Below are positions 48,516-56,844 of a DNA stretch of 64,000 bases, piece after piece; position 1 is the first letter of the stretch, and each line of letters opens with the position of its first letter. Source of the stretch: CAYQSU01 sp964420325 (GTDB lineage: Bacteria > Pseudomonadota > Alphaproteobacteria > Rhodospirillales > Defluviicoccaceae); the NCBI GenBank assembly GCA_964420325.1, contig CAYQSU010000003.1:25549-89548 (forward strand), read 5' to 3'. The position numbers were made by a program, and so were the translations under genes. Below the pieces are notes generated by a model, which was not told the origin of the DNA, did not search any database, and was given only the letters and a program-made list of their open reading frames with translations.

Positions 48516-49207
48516 TTGACCACCATCGCCGGCATGTAGCCGCGCGACAGATAGAGGCGCCGCTCGGCAAGACCGGCAAGGAACCGTCGGTTGTCCTCCG
48601 CGGTCAGCAACACCTGGAACAGGTGAGCCTCGAGGGTCCGCGCCTCCAGCCCGAAAACGGGCCTGCCGTCCCTCACGATGCGATAGGAGACATCGCTGGA
48701 TCCCCCGCTCCAGAAGGCATCCACCAGGTCCAGGCCCGGGAACAGGGCCGCTACGCCCGACAGCGACATCCGCCAGTAGTCGTCCGGAAAGGCGTGAAAC
48801 GCCTGCACCCAGGGAACCTGCACGAACACCAGTCCGCCCGGCGCCAACAGGGATACGATGTTGCCTGCGGCGATCCAGGGCCGGGGCAGATGCTCGAGAA
48901 GATGGGCGCAGACGATCCCCCGAAGCGCGGTGCCGCCGAGGGCGGGCTCGAGAGCGCTGCGGATGCGCGCGATGTCGTCGCACACGTCGAACACCGCATC
49001 GACGTTGTCGCCCGGCTCCCGGTCGCCGCCGACGAAGCCCTTGCCCTGAAGGCGGGCGCGCCACGACAGCGCCTTGGTGTCGACGATCTGGGCACGGGCA
49101 CCGATCTGGCAGACCGGCCCCTCGAGGCTCGCGCAGATCCGCTCGATCTCGTCCCGATAGCGGCTCTGCTTCAAGGTGAGGCTTGGCGTCTCGCCTGCGC
49201 TGGCCAC
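48494..49207 (-). CDS. Class I SAM-dependent methyltransferase-like protein
   Basis: 237 residues. The first motif is degenerate (VCQIGARAQIVDTKAL near 33 in place of GxGxG), but CAHLLEHLPRPWIAAGNI near 100 and LLAPGGLVFVQVPWVQAFHAFPDDYW near 120-145 are typical of Methyltransf_11-like enzymes. Substrate unknown. It is followed on the same strand by nothing within 20 bases and overlaps mtgA convergently. Directly upstream lies the CCA-adding enzyme gene, 12 bases away, so it may be the last gene of that unit read right to left. Confidence 0.72.
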   Translation of the reverse strand: MASAGETPSLTLKQSRYRDEIERICASLEGPVCQIGARAQIVDTKALSWRARLQGKGFVGGDREPGDNVDAVFDVCDDIARIRSALEPALGGTALRGIVCAHLLEHLPRPWIAAGNIVSLLAPGGLVFVQVPWVQAFHAFPDDYWRMSLSGVAALFPGLDLVDAFWSGGSSDVSYRIVRDGRPVFGLEARTLEAHLFQVLLTAEDNRRFLAGLAERRLYLSRGYMPAMVVNYLGRKP

Positions 49208-49219
49208 GGCCCCTGGGCC

Positions 49220-50521
49220 TCAGGCCTGACGTTCCGCGAGCAGCGCACGCAGGCGGGCAAGGCAGGCGTCCCGATCGGGCCGGTAACCCTCCTCCTCCCA
49301 CCACGCCTCGATCTCCTCGAGCAGCGCGCCGATCCGCGGGCCGGGCGCGACGCCGAGTGCCATTACATCACGGCCCCGCAGCGGGAACGGGATCGGCTGC
49401 CAAGCATCCAGCGCCTCGATGAGCGCGATCCACGCCTCGGTCCGGGCATGGGAGCGTCGCGGATCGACGGCGAGCTCGCCGGCCCAGTTGAGGAGGGCCA
49501 GGTCGCGGACGGCGTCGGCACCGAGGTGCTGAAGTGGGCGGCGGATGCCACGCTCGCCCGCGTCGGGATCGACCCCTTCCGGCGGATGTGCGAGACGAAC
49601 CAGCCGCCTCTGCTGCCTGTTGGACATCCGTAAGCGTTCGGCCACGCGTTCGGCACCGGCGGCGTCCGTCCTGATCAGTGCGGCCAAACGGCGGACGGGG
49701 TCGGGCGCGACGCTCCCCATGCGGATGGCGCGGCTGTCCAACCAGGTCAGCACGCGCAGTCTGCCGACGTCGCCGGCCTCCGGCAGCACGTGCTCGAGCA
49801 CCCCGTTGGCGGCCATCAACCTGAACACCTCTGCGGGGTCGGTGGCCATCAGCGTCCGGAAGATCTCCACCCGCACGCGTTCGCCGGAGAGGAGCTTGAG
49901 GTCCTTGGCCTGCTCCCGGCAGGCGGCGAGCGCATCCGCATCCGGCGGCGGCCGGCCGTAGTGGGCGTAGAAGCGGAAGAACCTGAGAAGCCTTAGGACG
50001 TCCTCGCTGATGCGCTCCCGCGGGTTGCCGACGAACCGGATGCGCCCGTGCCCGAGGTCTTCGAGGCCGCCGAAATAGTCGTAGATGTCGCCCCCAGGTG
50101 TGCAGGAGAGCGCGTTGATGGTGAAATCGCGGCGGGCGGCATCGGCGATCCAGTCGTCGGTGAACGCGACCTTGGCGCGACGCCCGTCCGTCTCGACGTC
50201 GACCCTGAGGGTGGTGATCTCGAACGTCGCCTTGTCGACGACGGCGGTGACCGTGCCGTGATCGATTCCCGTGGGAACGACCTTGATCCCGGCCCTTTGC
50301 AGAAGCGCCGTCACCGTCTCGGGCGGCTCGGAGAGGGCGATGTCGATGTCGCGGATGGCGCGCTTCAACAGCGCATCGCGCACGCAGCCGCCGATGAATC
50401 GCACCTCGGCCCCTTCGGCGGTGAGCGCCTCCAGGACATCCCGGGTCTCGGGCGCGTTCATCCACGGCTGCGGCGGGATCTTGCCGATCGGTCCCGACGG
50501 CGGAACCTCGATCGTCTCCAC
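49220..50521 (-). CDS. cca: CCA tRNA nucleotidyltransferase
   Basis: About 433 residues. GAEVRFIGGCVRDALLK and DIDIALSEPPETV form the nucleotidyltransferase active site (GG and DxD), then ARRDFTINALSCTPGGDIYDYFGGLEDL, RRDFTxNA being the class II signature, and RISEDVLRLLRFFRFYAHYG. It adds or repairs the CCA end of tRNAs. The start is uncertain: conserved PIGKIPPQPWMNAPETRDV lies before ATG 50461, so I chose GTG 50521; further in-frame starts exist upstream. The C-terminal RNA-binding part is complete. Upstream neighbours DUF6111, NUDIX and DUF1285 form a common alphaproteobacterial set. Confidence 0.9.
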   Translation of the reverse strand: METIEVPPSGPIGKIPPQPWMNAPETRDVLEALTAEGAEVRFIGGCVRDALLKRAIRDIDIALSEPPETVTALLQRAGIKVVPTGIDHGTVTAVVDKATFEITTLRVDVETDGRRAKVAFTDDWIADAARRDFTINALSCTPGGDIYDYFGGLEDLGHGRIRFVGNPRERISEDVLRLLRFFRFYAHYGRPPPDADALAACREQAKDLKLLSGERVRVEIFRTLMATDPAEVFRLMAANGVLEHVLPEAGDVGRLRVLTWLDSRAIRMGSVAPDPVRRLAALIRTDAAGAERVAERLRMSNRQQRRLVRLAHPPEGVDPDAGERGIRRPLQHLGADAVRDLALLNWAGELAVDPRRSHARTEAWIALIEALDAWQPIPFPLRGRDVMALGVAPGPRIGALLEEIEAWWEEEGYRPDRDACLARLRALLAERQA

Positions 50522-50612
50522 CTCGGCCGCGCTGCCGTCGTGCCGGTCGGGCGCCGGGCTGCGACCCCGGATCACGGCACACGCATCGCGCAGCCGGTGC
50601 CCGACCGCGCCG

Positions 50613-50882
50613 TCACTCGATCCGGGCGGGAACAACGCGCCCGTCTTCGTATCGCGGCGGGATGATCCGGCTGCCGGGATCGGCGCCGCCGATCAGGGCG
50701 GTGGCGACGAGCCCGGCCGCCATCAGCACGACGCCTGAAAGGATCAGCCAGAACCAGGGCGCGCCGGCGAGCTGCACGGCCGGCCCGCCGGCCGTCCGTC
50801 GATTGGCCAACCATGCCCACGCCAGATAGAGCGCCGTCGGCAGCACCAGCGGCAGTACGTAGGTGAGGACGATACGGCTCAT
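50613..50882 (-). CDS. DUF6111-like small membrane protein
   Basis: 89 residues from ATG 50882, sharing one base with the NUDIX stop (TGATG). Two hydrophobic segments, IVLTYVLPLVLPTALYLAWAWL (residues 4-25) and WFWLILSGVVLMAAGLVATALI (near 44-65), then a conserved tail SRIIPPRYEDGRVVPARIE. Small inner-membrane proteins of this pattern stand between NUDIX and CCA genes in many Alphaproteobacteria. The function is unknown. The family name is from recognition of layout and tail; the exact DUF number is moderately sure. Confidence 0.75.
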   Translation of the reverse strand: MSRIVLTYVLPLVLPTALYLAWAWLANRRTAGGPAVQLAGAPWFWLILSGVVLMAAGLVATALIGGADPGSRIIPPRYEDGRVVPARIE

Positions 50883-51517
50883 CAGGTGCAGAGGCACTCA
50901 TAGAGATTGACCAGCATTCCGGCGGTAGCACCCCAGATATAGTGGTGGTGATACGGCATGGCGTAGAAGTACCGGGTTACGCCCTCGAATTCGGCGGAGC
51001 AGCGATGATGGTTCTCGGGATTGATCAGGAACCCGAGCGGCACCTCGAACACCTCGGCGACCTCGTGCGGATCGGGCGCCAGATCGAAGGCCGGTTCCAC
51101 CACTCCGACCACCGGCGTGACGACGAAGCCCGTGCGGGTGACGTAGGTGTCGAGGTGGCCGATGACGCGGACGAGCCGCCGGTCGAGGCCGATCTCCTCC
51201 TCCGTCTCGCGGAGGGCGGTCTCCTCCGGCCCGCCGTCGTGGTCTTCGATGTGGCCGCCGGGAAAGCTGATCTGCCCGGCGTGGTGCACGAGGTGGCTGG
51301 TGCGGCGCGTCAACAGCACCGTCATGCCATCCGCGCGATCGACCAACGGCACCAGCACCGCCGCCGGCTTCAGCGGCAGCATCGGCTTCAGCCCGGGATT
51401 GAGGTTATGATCGCCGCGCTCGACGTCGATCTCGCGCGGCATCGGCGGCTCCGCGGGTATGGTTCGCCGCGCCGCGAAACGGACCTCGATCCAATCCCGT
51501 GTCGGTGCCGCCCTCAC
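50882..51517 (-). CDS. NUDIX hydrolase, CoA pyrophosphatase (NudL)-like
   Basis: 211 residues from GTG 51517, overlapping the DUF1285 stop (GTGA). The Nudix box is intact: GGHIEDHDGG, then the REtEEEIGL core near 115-127. KPAAVLVPLVDRADGMTVLLTRRTSHLVHH and HAGQISFPGGH around it resemble CoA pyrophosphatase-like YeaB/NudL. It would cleave CoA or acyl-CoA to 3',5'-ADP and phosphopantetheine, or other NDP-X. An upstream in-frame extension runs over the DUF1285 gene and is discarded. Confidence 0.85.
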   Translation of the reverse strand: MRAAPTRDWIEVRFAARRTIPAEPPMPREIDVERGDHNLNPGLKPMLPLKPAAVLVPLVDRADGMTVLLTRRTSHLVHHAGQISFPGGHIEDHDGGPEETALRETEEEIGLDRRLVRVIGHLDTYVTRTGFVVTPVVGVVEPAFDLAPDPHEVAEVFEVPLGFLINPENHHRCSAEFEGVTRYFYAMPYHHHYIWGATAGMLVNLYECLCT

Positions 51518-52116
51518 GAGTCTCCATCCAGCCGGCCGATCGGGAAGAAGCGGCCGCTGCTCCACACACCGAACATCTGCTCGCCGGCGACCACCTCTTC
51601 AACCCCCAGCTCGACCAGCTGGTAGAAGACGGCACGGGTAAGCCGCGCCGGGATCCCGCCCCGCGCGATGACGTAAGGGGACGGCTCGCCGGTCTCGGCG
51701 TGGGTGGTTACGACCAACGGATGCGCGTCGTCGACCGAAACGATCTCGTCGACGTTGGTTCTGAGGCTGATCACCTGATCTTGACCGGGCTTCGAATGAA
51801 ACAGCTCGATGGCGATGAACGGCGCGTCCTCCACCTCGATGCGGCCCATCTCGGTGGGCGTGACGAGCCAGTAACCGCCGTCCGCATCGCGGACCAGCAC
51901 CGACGCGAACAGGCAGACGATCTCCTTGCGGTCGATGCGGCTGCCGCAATAATACCAGACACCGTCGCCGTCGATCCTTATATTGAGGTCGTCGCGCAGG
52001 ACGCGCCCCTTGGAGGACTGAGGCAGGATGCTGTCGGGAACCGTCGCTGGCTCGGATATCCGGCGTTCCTTCCCCGAGCCGAGACGCAGCGATCCGCCCG
52101 CAGCGCTCTTGGTCAT
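51514..52116 (-). CDS. DUF1285 domain-containing protein
   Basis: 200 residues. DLNIRIDGDGVWYYCGSRIDRKEIVCLFASVL near 42-75, RDADGGYWLVTPTEMGRIEVEDAPFIA and RLTRAVFYQLVELGV are characteristic of DUF1285, a conserved alphaproteobacterial family that often precedes the NUDIX gene. Function is unknown. Start ATG 52116 lies only 36 bases from the divergent MoxR gene. It heads the four-gene unit DUF1285, NUDIX, DUF6111, cca. Confidence 0.85.
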   Translation of the reverse strand: MTKSAAGGSLRLGSGKERRISEPATVPDSILPQSSKGRVLRDDLNIRIDGDGVWYYCGSRIDRKEIVCLFASVLVRDADGGYWLVTPTEMGRIEVEDAPFIAIELFHSKPGQDQVISLRTNVDEIVSVDDAHPLVVTTHAETGEPSPYVIARGGIPARLTRAVFYQLVELGVEEVVAGEQMFGVWSSGRFFPIGRLDGDS

Positions 52117-52152
52117 CGATTGAACTGTTCAGCAGGCAGCAAGAGCGACACC

Positions 52153-53169
52153 TTGGCGACGGCCATCACGGAAGACATCGGCGGCGGCGGCAATACTGCG
52201 CTGATCGAAACCCTAGATCAACTGGGAGCGCAGATCACCGAGGCGCGCGCCGCCATCGCCAGGGTCATCTTCGGCCAGGAGGGCGTCGTCGAAGAAACCC
52301 TGATCACGCTGTTGTCCGGCGGTCACCTGCTGCTCATCGGCGTCCCGGGTCTCGGCAAGACCCGGCTCGTCGAAACGCTGGGAACCGTCTTCGGCCTCGA
52401 AGAGCGGCGGGTTCAGTTCACGCCCGATTTGATGCCGGCGGACATACTCGGCTCGGAGGTGCTCGAAGAATCGGAGACCGGCCGTCGCTCGTTCCGCTTC
52501 ATTCGCGGACCGGTGTTCTCTCAGCTCCTGATGGCCGATGAGATCAATCGCGCGAGCCCGAGGACCCAGTCGGCTCTGCTCCAGGCGATGCAGGAACACC
52601 GCGTATCGGTGGCCGGTGTCTATCATGGCCTGCCGACACCGTTTCACGTGCTTGCGACCCAGAACCCCCTGGAGCAGGAAGGCACCTATCCGCTGCCCGA
52701 AGCGCAGCTCGACCGCTTCTTCATGCAGGTCAACGTCGATTACCCCGAGCTTGAGGCCGAACGGCAGATCCTGGTCGCCACCGCGGGTCCACACGCGGAA
52801 GCGCCCCGCCGGGTAATGACCGCCGCGGAGCTCGTCGAGGCCCAGCGGCGGATCTGCCACGTGCCGGTCGGCGAGAGCGTGGTGGAGGCGATTCTCGAGC
52901 TGGTGCGGTCGGGGCGCCCGGAAACGAGCCCTCTTCCGGAGGTCAAGAGCGGCGTCTCCTGGGGGCCGGGTCCGCGGGCATCGCAGGCGCTGATGCGGGC
53001 GGTGCGGGCCCGCGCCGTCATCGACGGCCGTCTCGCCCCTTCGGTCGACGACGTCCTCGCGCTCGCCCGACCTGTGCTCCGCCATCGCATGGCGCTGACC
53101 TTTGCCGCGCGCGCCGAGGGCATCGACGTCGAGCACGTCATCGGTCTGCTGTGCCGGAGGATCGCCTGA
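52153..53169 (+). CDS. MoxR-family AAA+ ATPase
   Basis: 338 residues from TTG 52153 (no ATG or GTG in the short gap; a weak AAGAG lies upstream). IFGQEGVVEETLITLLSGGHLLLIGVPGLGKT gives Walker A near 60, LMADEINRASPRTQSALLQAMQE gives Walker B near 125, and NPLEQEGTYPLPEAQLDRFF the sensor-1/arginine-finger region. MoxR proteins act as chaperones with von Willebrand factor A or DUF58 partners. Here it overlaps the DUF58 gene by 19 bases, and two membrane proteins follow; all four are probably one operon. Confidence 0.9.
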   Translation: MATAITEDIGGGGNTALIETLDQLGAQITEARAAIARVIFGQEGVVEETLITLLSGGHLLLIGVPGLGKTRLVETLGTVFGLEERRVQFTPDLMPADILGSEVLEESETGRRSFRFIRGPVFSQLLMADEINRASPRTQSALLQAMQEHRVSVAGVYHGLPTPFHVLATQNPLEQEGTYPLPEAQLDRFFMQVNVDYPELEAERQILVATAGPHAEAPRRVMTAAELVEAQRRICHVPVGESVVEAILELVRSGRPETSPLPEVKSGVSWGPGPRASQALMRAVRARAVIDGRLAPSVDDVLALARPVLRHRMALTFAARAEGIDVEHVIGLLCRRIA

Positions 53170-54092
53170 GTCGCGGCCCCACGGCCCGTTCCGGAACGAC
53201 GACCGGTGCCCGACCCGGTCGCCTCAAGGGCGGTTCGTTCCATCGCGCCGAGGCGCTTGCCGAATCCCTTCCGCCGCTCCTGGTCGCCGCCCAGCGGGTG
53301 GCGGCAACCGTGTCCCAGGGCGTCCACGGTCGGCGGCGCGTCGGCCAGGGGGAGACCTTCTGGCAGTTCCGCCGCTACGAGCCGGGCGATTCGACCGTGC
53401 GCATCGACTGGCGCAAGTCCGCCAAGTCGCAGCAGGTGTTCATCCGCCAGACCGAATGGGAGGCCGCGCAGAGCGTCTGGCTGTGGCGCGACTCGTCTCC
53501 CTCCATGGGCTACCGCTCGTCGGAGGCGGTGCCGACCAAGAAGGAGCGCGCCGAGATCCTGCTTCTGGCGCTCGCCTCGCTGTTGACGCGCGGCGGCGAG
53601 CACCTGGCGCTGCTCGGTGACGGCCGCAGCCCGACCCCCGGTCGCGCGGCGCTTCGCCGCATCGCCGAGAGCATCGAGTCCGGCCGATACGAAACGGCTA
53701 GCCTGCCGTCGATCGAGCCGCTGCCGCGCTACGGCCACGTCGTTCTCTTCGGTGACTTCCTCGCCCCCCTCGCCGAGATCAAGCCGATCGTGTCGGCGTA
53801 TGCGTCTGGTGGCGTGCGCGGCCACCTTGTGCAGGTCGTCGATCCCGTGGAGGAGACGCTTCCGTTCACCGGGCGAATTCGCTTCGAGGGCATGGAGAAC
53901 GACGGCGAGCTTCTGGTCGGTCGCGTCGAGACCGTCCGCACGGACTATGTGAACGCGGTCGCTGCCCACATGCAGGGTCTGAAGGAGCTGGCTACGTCGG
54001 CCGGCTGGGGCCATATTGTCCACCATACGCATCGTCCGCCGCACACGGCCTTGCTCCTGCTGTTTCTTGCCCTCTCCGGGGCGAGGCGATGA
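53151..54092 (+). CDS. DUF58 domain-containing protein
   Basis: 313 residues from GTG 53151, which lies within the end of the MoxR gene. HGRRRVGQGETFWQFRRYEPGD near 60-80 and DSTVRIDWRKSAKSQQVFIRQTE are the DUF58 signature. VWLWRDSSPSMGY marks the start of a von Willebrand-like fold (DxSxSM). It is cytoplasmic or membrane-associated. Together with MoxR it is thought to assemble or activate complexes; no substrate is known. The next gene starts eight bases after its stop. Confidence 0.9.
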   Translation: MPEDRLSRGPTARSGTTTGARPGRLKGGSFHRAEALAESLPPLLVAAQRVAATVSQGVHGRRRVGQGETFWQFRRYEPGDSTVRIDWRKSAKSQQVFIRQTEWEAAQSVWLWRDSSPSMGYRSSEAVPTKKERAEILLLALASLLTRGGEHLALLGDGRSPTPGRAALRRIAESIESGRYETASLPSIEPLPRYGHVVLFGDFLAPLAEIKPIVSAYASGGVRGHLVQVVDPVEETLPFTGRIRFEGMENDGELLVGRVETVRTDYVNAVAAHMQGLKELATSAGWGHIVHHTHRPPHTALLLLFLALSGARR

Positions 54093-54099
54093 TGCTGCG

Positions 54100-56844
54100 A
54101 TGCTGAGCCTCGGGCCGCTCACCTTCGCCGTGCCGGCGGCGCTCCTGGCGATGGTCGCCTTGCCGGCCCTGTGGTGGCTCTTGCGGGTGACCCCGCCGGC
54201 GCCGCGCCGCCTCGCGTTCCCTGCGGTCCTCTTCCTCCTCCGGCTGGCGCCGACCGAGGAAACCGTGCGGCGCACGCCGCCCTGGCTGCTGGCGCTCCGG
54301 CTCGGCCTGGCGGCGGCGGTGATCCTCGGGTGTGCGCGACCGCTGTTCAACGCCTCCGCGCCGCTGAGCGGATCGGGACCCGTCGTCATCATCATCGATG
54401 ACGGCTGGGCGGCCGCACGCGACTGGCCGGCCCGCCAGGCCATGGCGACCAGCCTGATCGACCGCGCGGAGCGGGAGAGCCGCCCGCTGGTCGTGCTGAC
54501 GACGAGCCTCGCCGCCGATGTCGACCCGGCGACGGTGCCGCGCTTGCTCGGCATCGAAGAGGCCCGGCAACTGGTCGCGGGCCTCCAGCCGAAGCCCTGG
54601 CAGGTTGGCCGCACCGCCGCTCTCGAAGCCCTGCTCATCGTCTCCGAGTTCCGGGAGCAGCCGCCCGCCGCCTTGTACTGGCTCGGCGACGGCCTGGACA
54701 ACGCCGCCGACGGACAGCGGTTCGTCGAGCTTGCGGAGGCGCTGAGGCCGTTCGGGACGATCACCGTCGTCGTCCCGGACGAGGATCCGGATGCTGTCGT
54801 CTTGCGACCGCCCGAGGGCGATGCCGATGGTCTGCTGCTCAAGGCCGAGCGCGCCGGACGTTCCCCGCGGGTCGTGTGGGTGGAGGCTCAGGACGAGAAC
54901 GGCACACCGCTGGCCCGGCATCTCCTGCGCTTCGAAGCCGGTCGGGACGAGGCCAGGGGAGCGCTCGCGCTGCCGGCGGAGCTGCGCAATCGCCTCGCCC
55001 GCCTCCACGTCGAGGGCGAGCCCACCGCCGCCGCGGTGGTTCTGGTCGACGACCGCTGGCGCCGCCGGCCGGTCGGTCTTGTGGTCGGTGACGCGGCCGC
55101 AGGGGATCTGCCTCTTCTCAGCCCTTTCTACTATGTGGACCGTGCCCTGGAGCCGATCGCGGAAGTGCGCAAGGGAGGTGTCGAGGATCTGCTGGCGCGG
55201 GACCTGGCGGTGCTCGTCCTCGCCGACGCGGGTCCCGCCGATGCCGTCGCCGAGCAGCGGATCCTGGACTGGATCGAGCGAGGCGGCGTTCTCCTCCGCT
55301 TCGCCGGACCGAGCATGACCCAGGAGGCGAGGCCTCATGACCGGCTGCTGCCGGTGGCGCTGCGGATCGGCGATCGCACCCTGGGCGGCTCACTGGCCTG
55401 GCACGAGCCGGCGGGCTTGGCGGGCTTCGGCGAGACGAGCCCGTTCTTCGGTCTCGAGATCTCGAAGGACGTGCAGGTCAGCCGCCAGGTGCTTGCGGAA
55501 CCCTCGCTCGAGCTCGCCGGCCGGACGTGGGCCCAGCTCGATGACGGCACGCCGCTGGTGACGGCGGCACGCCGCGGCGACGGCTGGCTGGTGCTGTTTC
55601 ACACGACGGCCAACACCGACTGGTCGAGCCTGCCGCTGTCCGGACTGTTCGTGCAGATGCTGGAGCGCATCATCGGGCTGTCCGGCGGCTCCGTTGCGCG
55701 GCCGGGAGGGCCGCCGTTGCGGCCGGTTCAGACGCTCGACGGCTTCGGACGTCTCGTCCCCCCGCCCTCCACGGCCAAGGCCGTCGCCGCTCATTCCTTC
55801 GGCGAGACCGAGGCCGGTCCTTCGCACCCCCCGGGATGGTACGGTCGCGGCGGCGAGCGCATGGCGCTCAACCTCGGCGCCAGCCTCGGCCGCCCGCTGG
55901 CGGTCGGCCCGCTGCCCGACGATATCGGCCGGCGGAGCTACGCCGCCGAGCCGGAGGTCGACCTGCGGCCCTGGCTGTGGAGCGCGGCACTCCTCCTGGC
56001 ACTGGTCGATCTCGTCATCAGCATGGTCCTCCGGGGGCTGTTCAGCACCCCGGCGCTTCCCGTGCGCCGGTGGATGCGAAGCGCGGGTATCGCCCTGATC
56101 GCGACCCACCTCGCCTCGACTGCCGCGGCACAACAGACCATCGCCGACGGCTCCGCGGTTCCGGATGCGCTCACCACCCGCCTCGCCTTCGTCATCACCG
56201 GCGACGCCGAGACCGATGCCCTGAGCCGTGCGGGGCTGACCGGTCTTGCGCTCGCCGTCAACCGGCGCACCGCCGCCGAGCTCAGCCCGCCCGTGGGTGT
56301 CGATCCCGAACGCGACGACCTCGTCTTCTATCCCTTCGTCTACTGGCCGGTCGTTCCGGGGGTTGACCCGCCCTCGCAGCGAGCCGCCCGTACCCTCAGG
56401 TCCTACATGGCGAGCGGCGGGACCATTCTCTTCGACATGCGAAGCCGCGGCTCCAGCGTTCGCCTCTCGGGTCTGCGCGAACTTGCCGGACGTCTGGACA
56501 TTCCGCCGCTGATCCCGGTGCCGCGGGATCACATCCTGACCCGCGCCTACTATCTCATGTCCGACTTTCCCGGACGGTGGAGCGATGGACCCGTATGGGT
56601 CGAGCGGCGGGCCGACCGCGTCAACGACGGTGTTACCACCGTCATCGTCGGCAGCCAAGACTGGGCGGGTGCCTGGGCCGTCGACGACCTCCAGCGTCCG
56701 ATCCTGCCGGTCATCCCCGGCGGCGAACGCCAGCGCGAGATGGCCTACCGGTTCGGCATCAACGTGGTCATGTACGTGCTGGCCGGCAACTACAAGGCCG
56801 ATCAGGTGCACCTGCCGGCGATCCTCGAACGGCTGGGACGATGA
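54100..56844 (+). CDS. BatA-like N-terminal/DUF4159 membrane protein
   Basis: 914 residues. N-terminal BatA/aerotolerance-regulator helices (LTFAVPAALLAMVALPALWWLL, 7-28; LLALRLGLAAAVILGCARPLF, 60-80), then a von Willebrand-like VVIIIDDGWAAARDW near 97. Two further helices occur near 625-660, and the C-terminal DUF4159 domain runs from about 695 (RLAFVITGDAETDALSRAGL, DDLVFYPFVYWPV, SGGTILFDMRSRGS). The longer open frame upstream overlaps the DUF58 gene; ATG 54100 is chosen. The TGA overlaps the following ATG. Probably part of an envelope stress-related MoxR complex; function unknown. Confidence 0.88.
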   Translation: MLSLGPLTFAVPAALLAMVALPALWWLLRVTPPAPRRLAFPAVLFLLRLAPTEETVRRTPPWLLALRLGLAAAVILGCARPLFNASAPLSGSGPVVIIIDDGWAAARDWPARQAMATSLIDRAERESRPLVVLTTSLAADVDPATVPRLLGIEEARQLVAGLQPKPWQVGRTAALEALLIVSEFREQPPAALYWLGDGLDNAADGQRFVELAEALRPFGTITVVVPDEDPDAVVLRPPEGDADGLLLKAERAGRSPRVVWVEAQDENGTPLARHLLRFEAGRDEARGALALPAELRNRLARLHVEGEPTAAAVVLVDDRWRRRPVGLVVGDAAAGDLPLLSPFYYVDRALEPIAEVRKGGVEDLLARDLAVLVLADAGPADAVAEQRILDWIERGGVLLRFAGPSMTQEARPHDRLLPVALRIGDRTLGGSLAWHEPAGLAGFGETSPFFGLEISKDVQVSRQVLAEPSLELAGRTWAQLDDGTPLVTAARRGDGWLVLFHTTANTDWSSLPLSGLFVQMLERIIGLSGGSVARPGGPPLRPVQTLDGFGRLVPPPSTAKAVAAHSFGETEAGPSHPPGWYGRGGERMALNLGASLGRPLAVGPLPDDIGRRSYAAEPEVDLRPWLWSAALLLALVDLVISMVLRGLFSTPALPVRRWMRSAGIALIATHLASTAAAQQTIADGSAVPDALTTRLAFVITGDAETDALSRAGLTGLALAVNRRTAAELSPPVGVDPERDDLVFYPFVYWPVVPGVDPPSQRAARTLRSYMASGGTILFDMRSRGSSVRLSGLRELAGRLDIPPLIPVPRDHILTRAYYLMSDFPGRWSDGPVWVERRADRVNDGVTTVIVGSQDWAGAWAVDDLQRPILPVIPGGERQREMAYRFGINVVMYVLAGNYKADQVHLPAILERLGR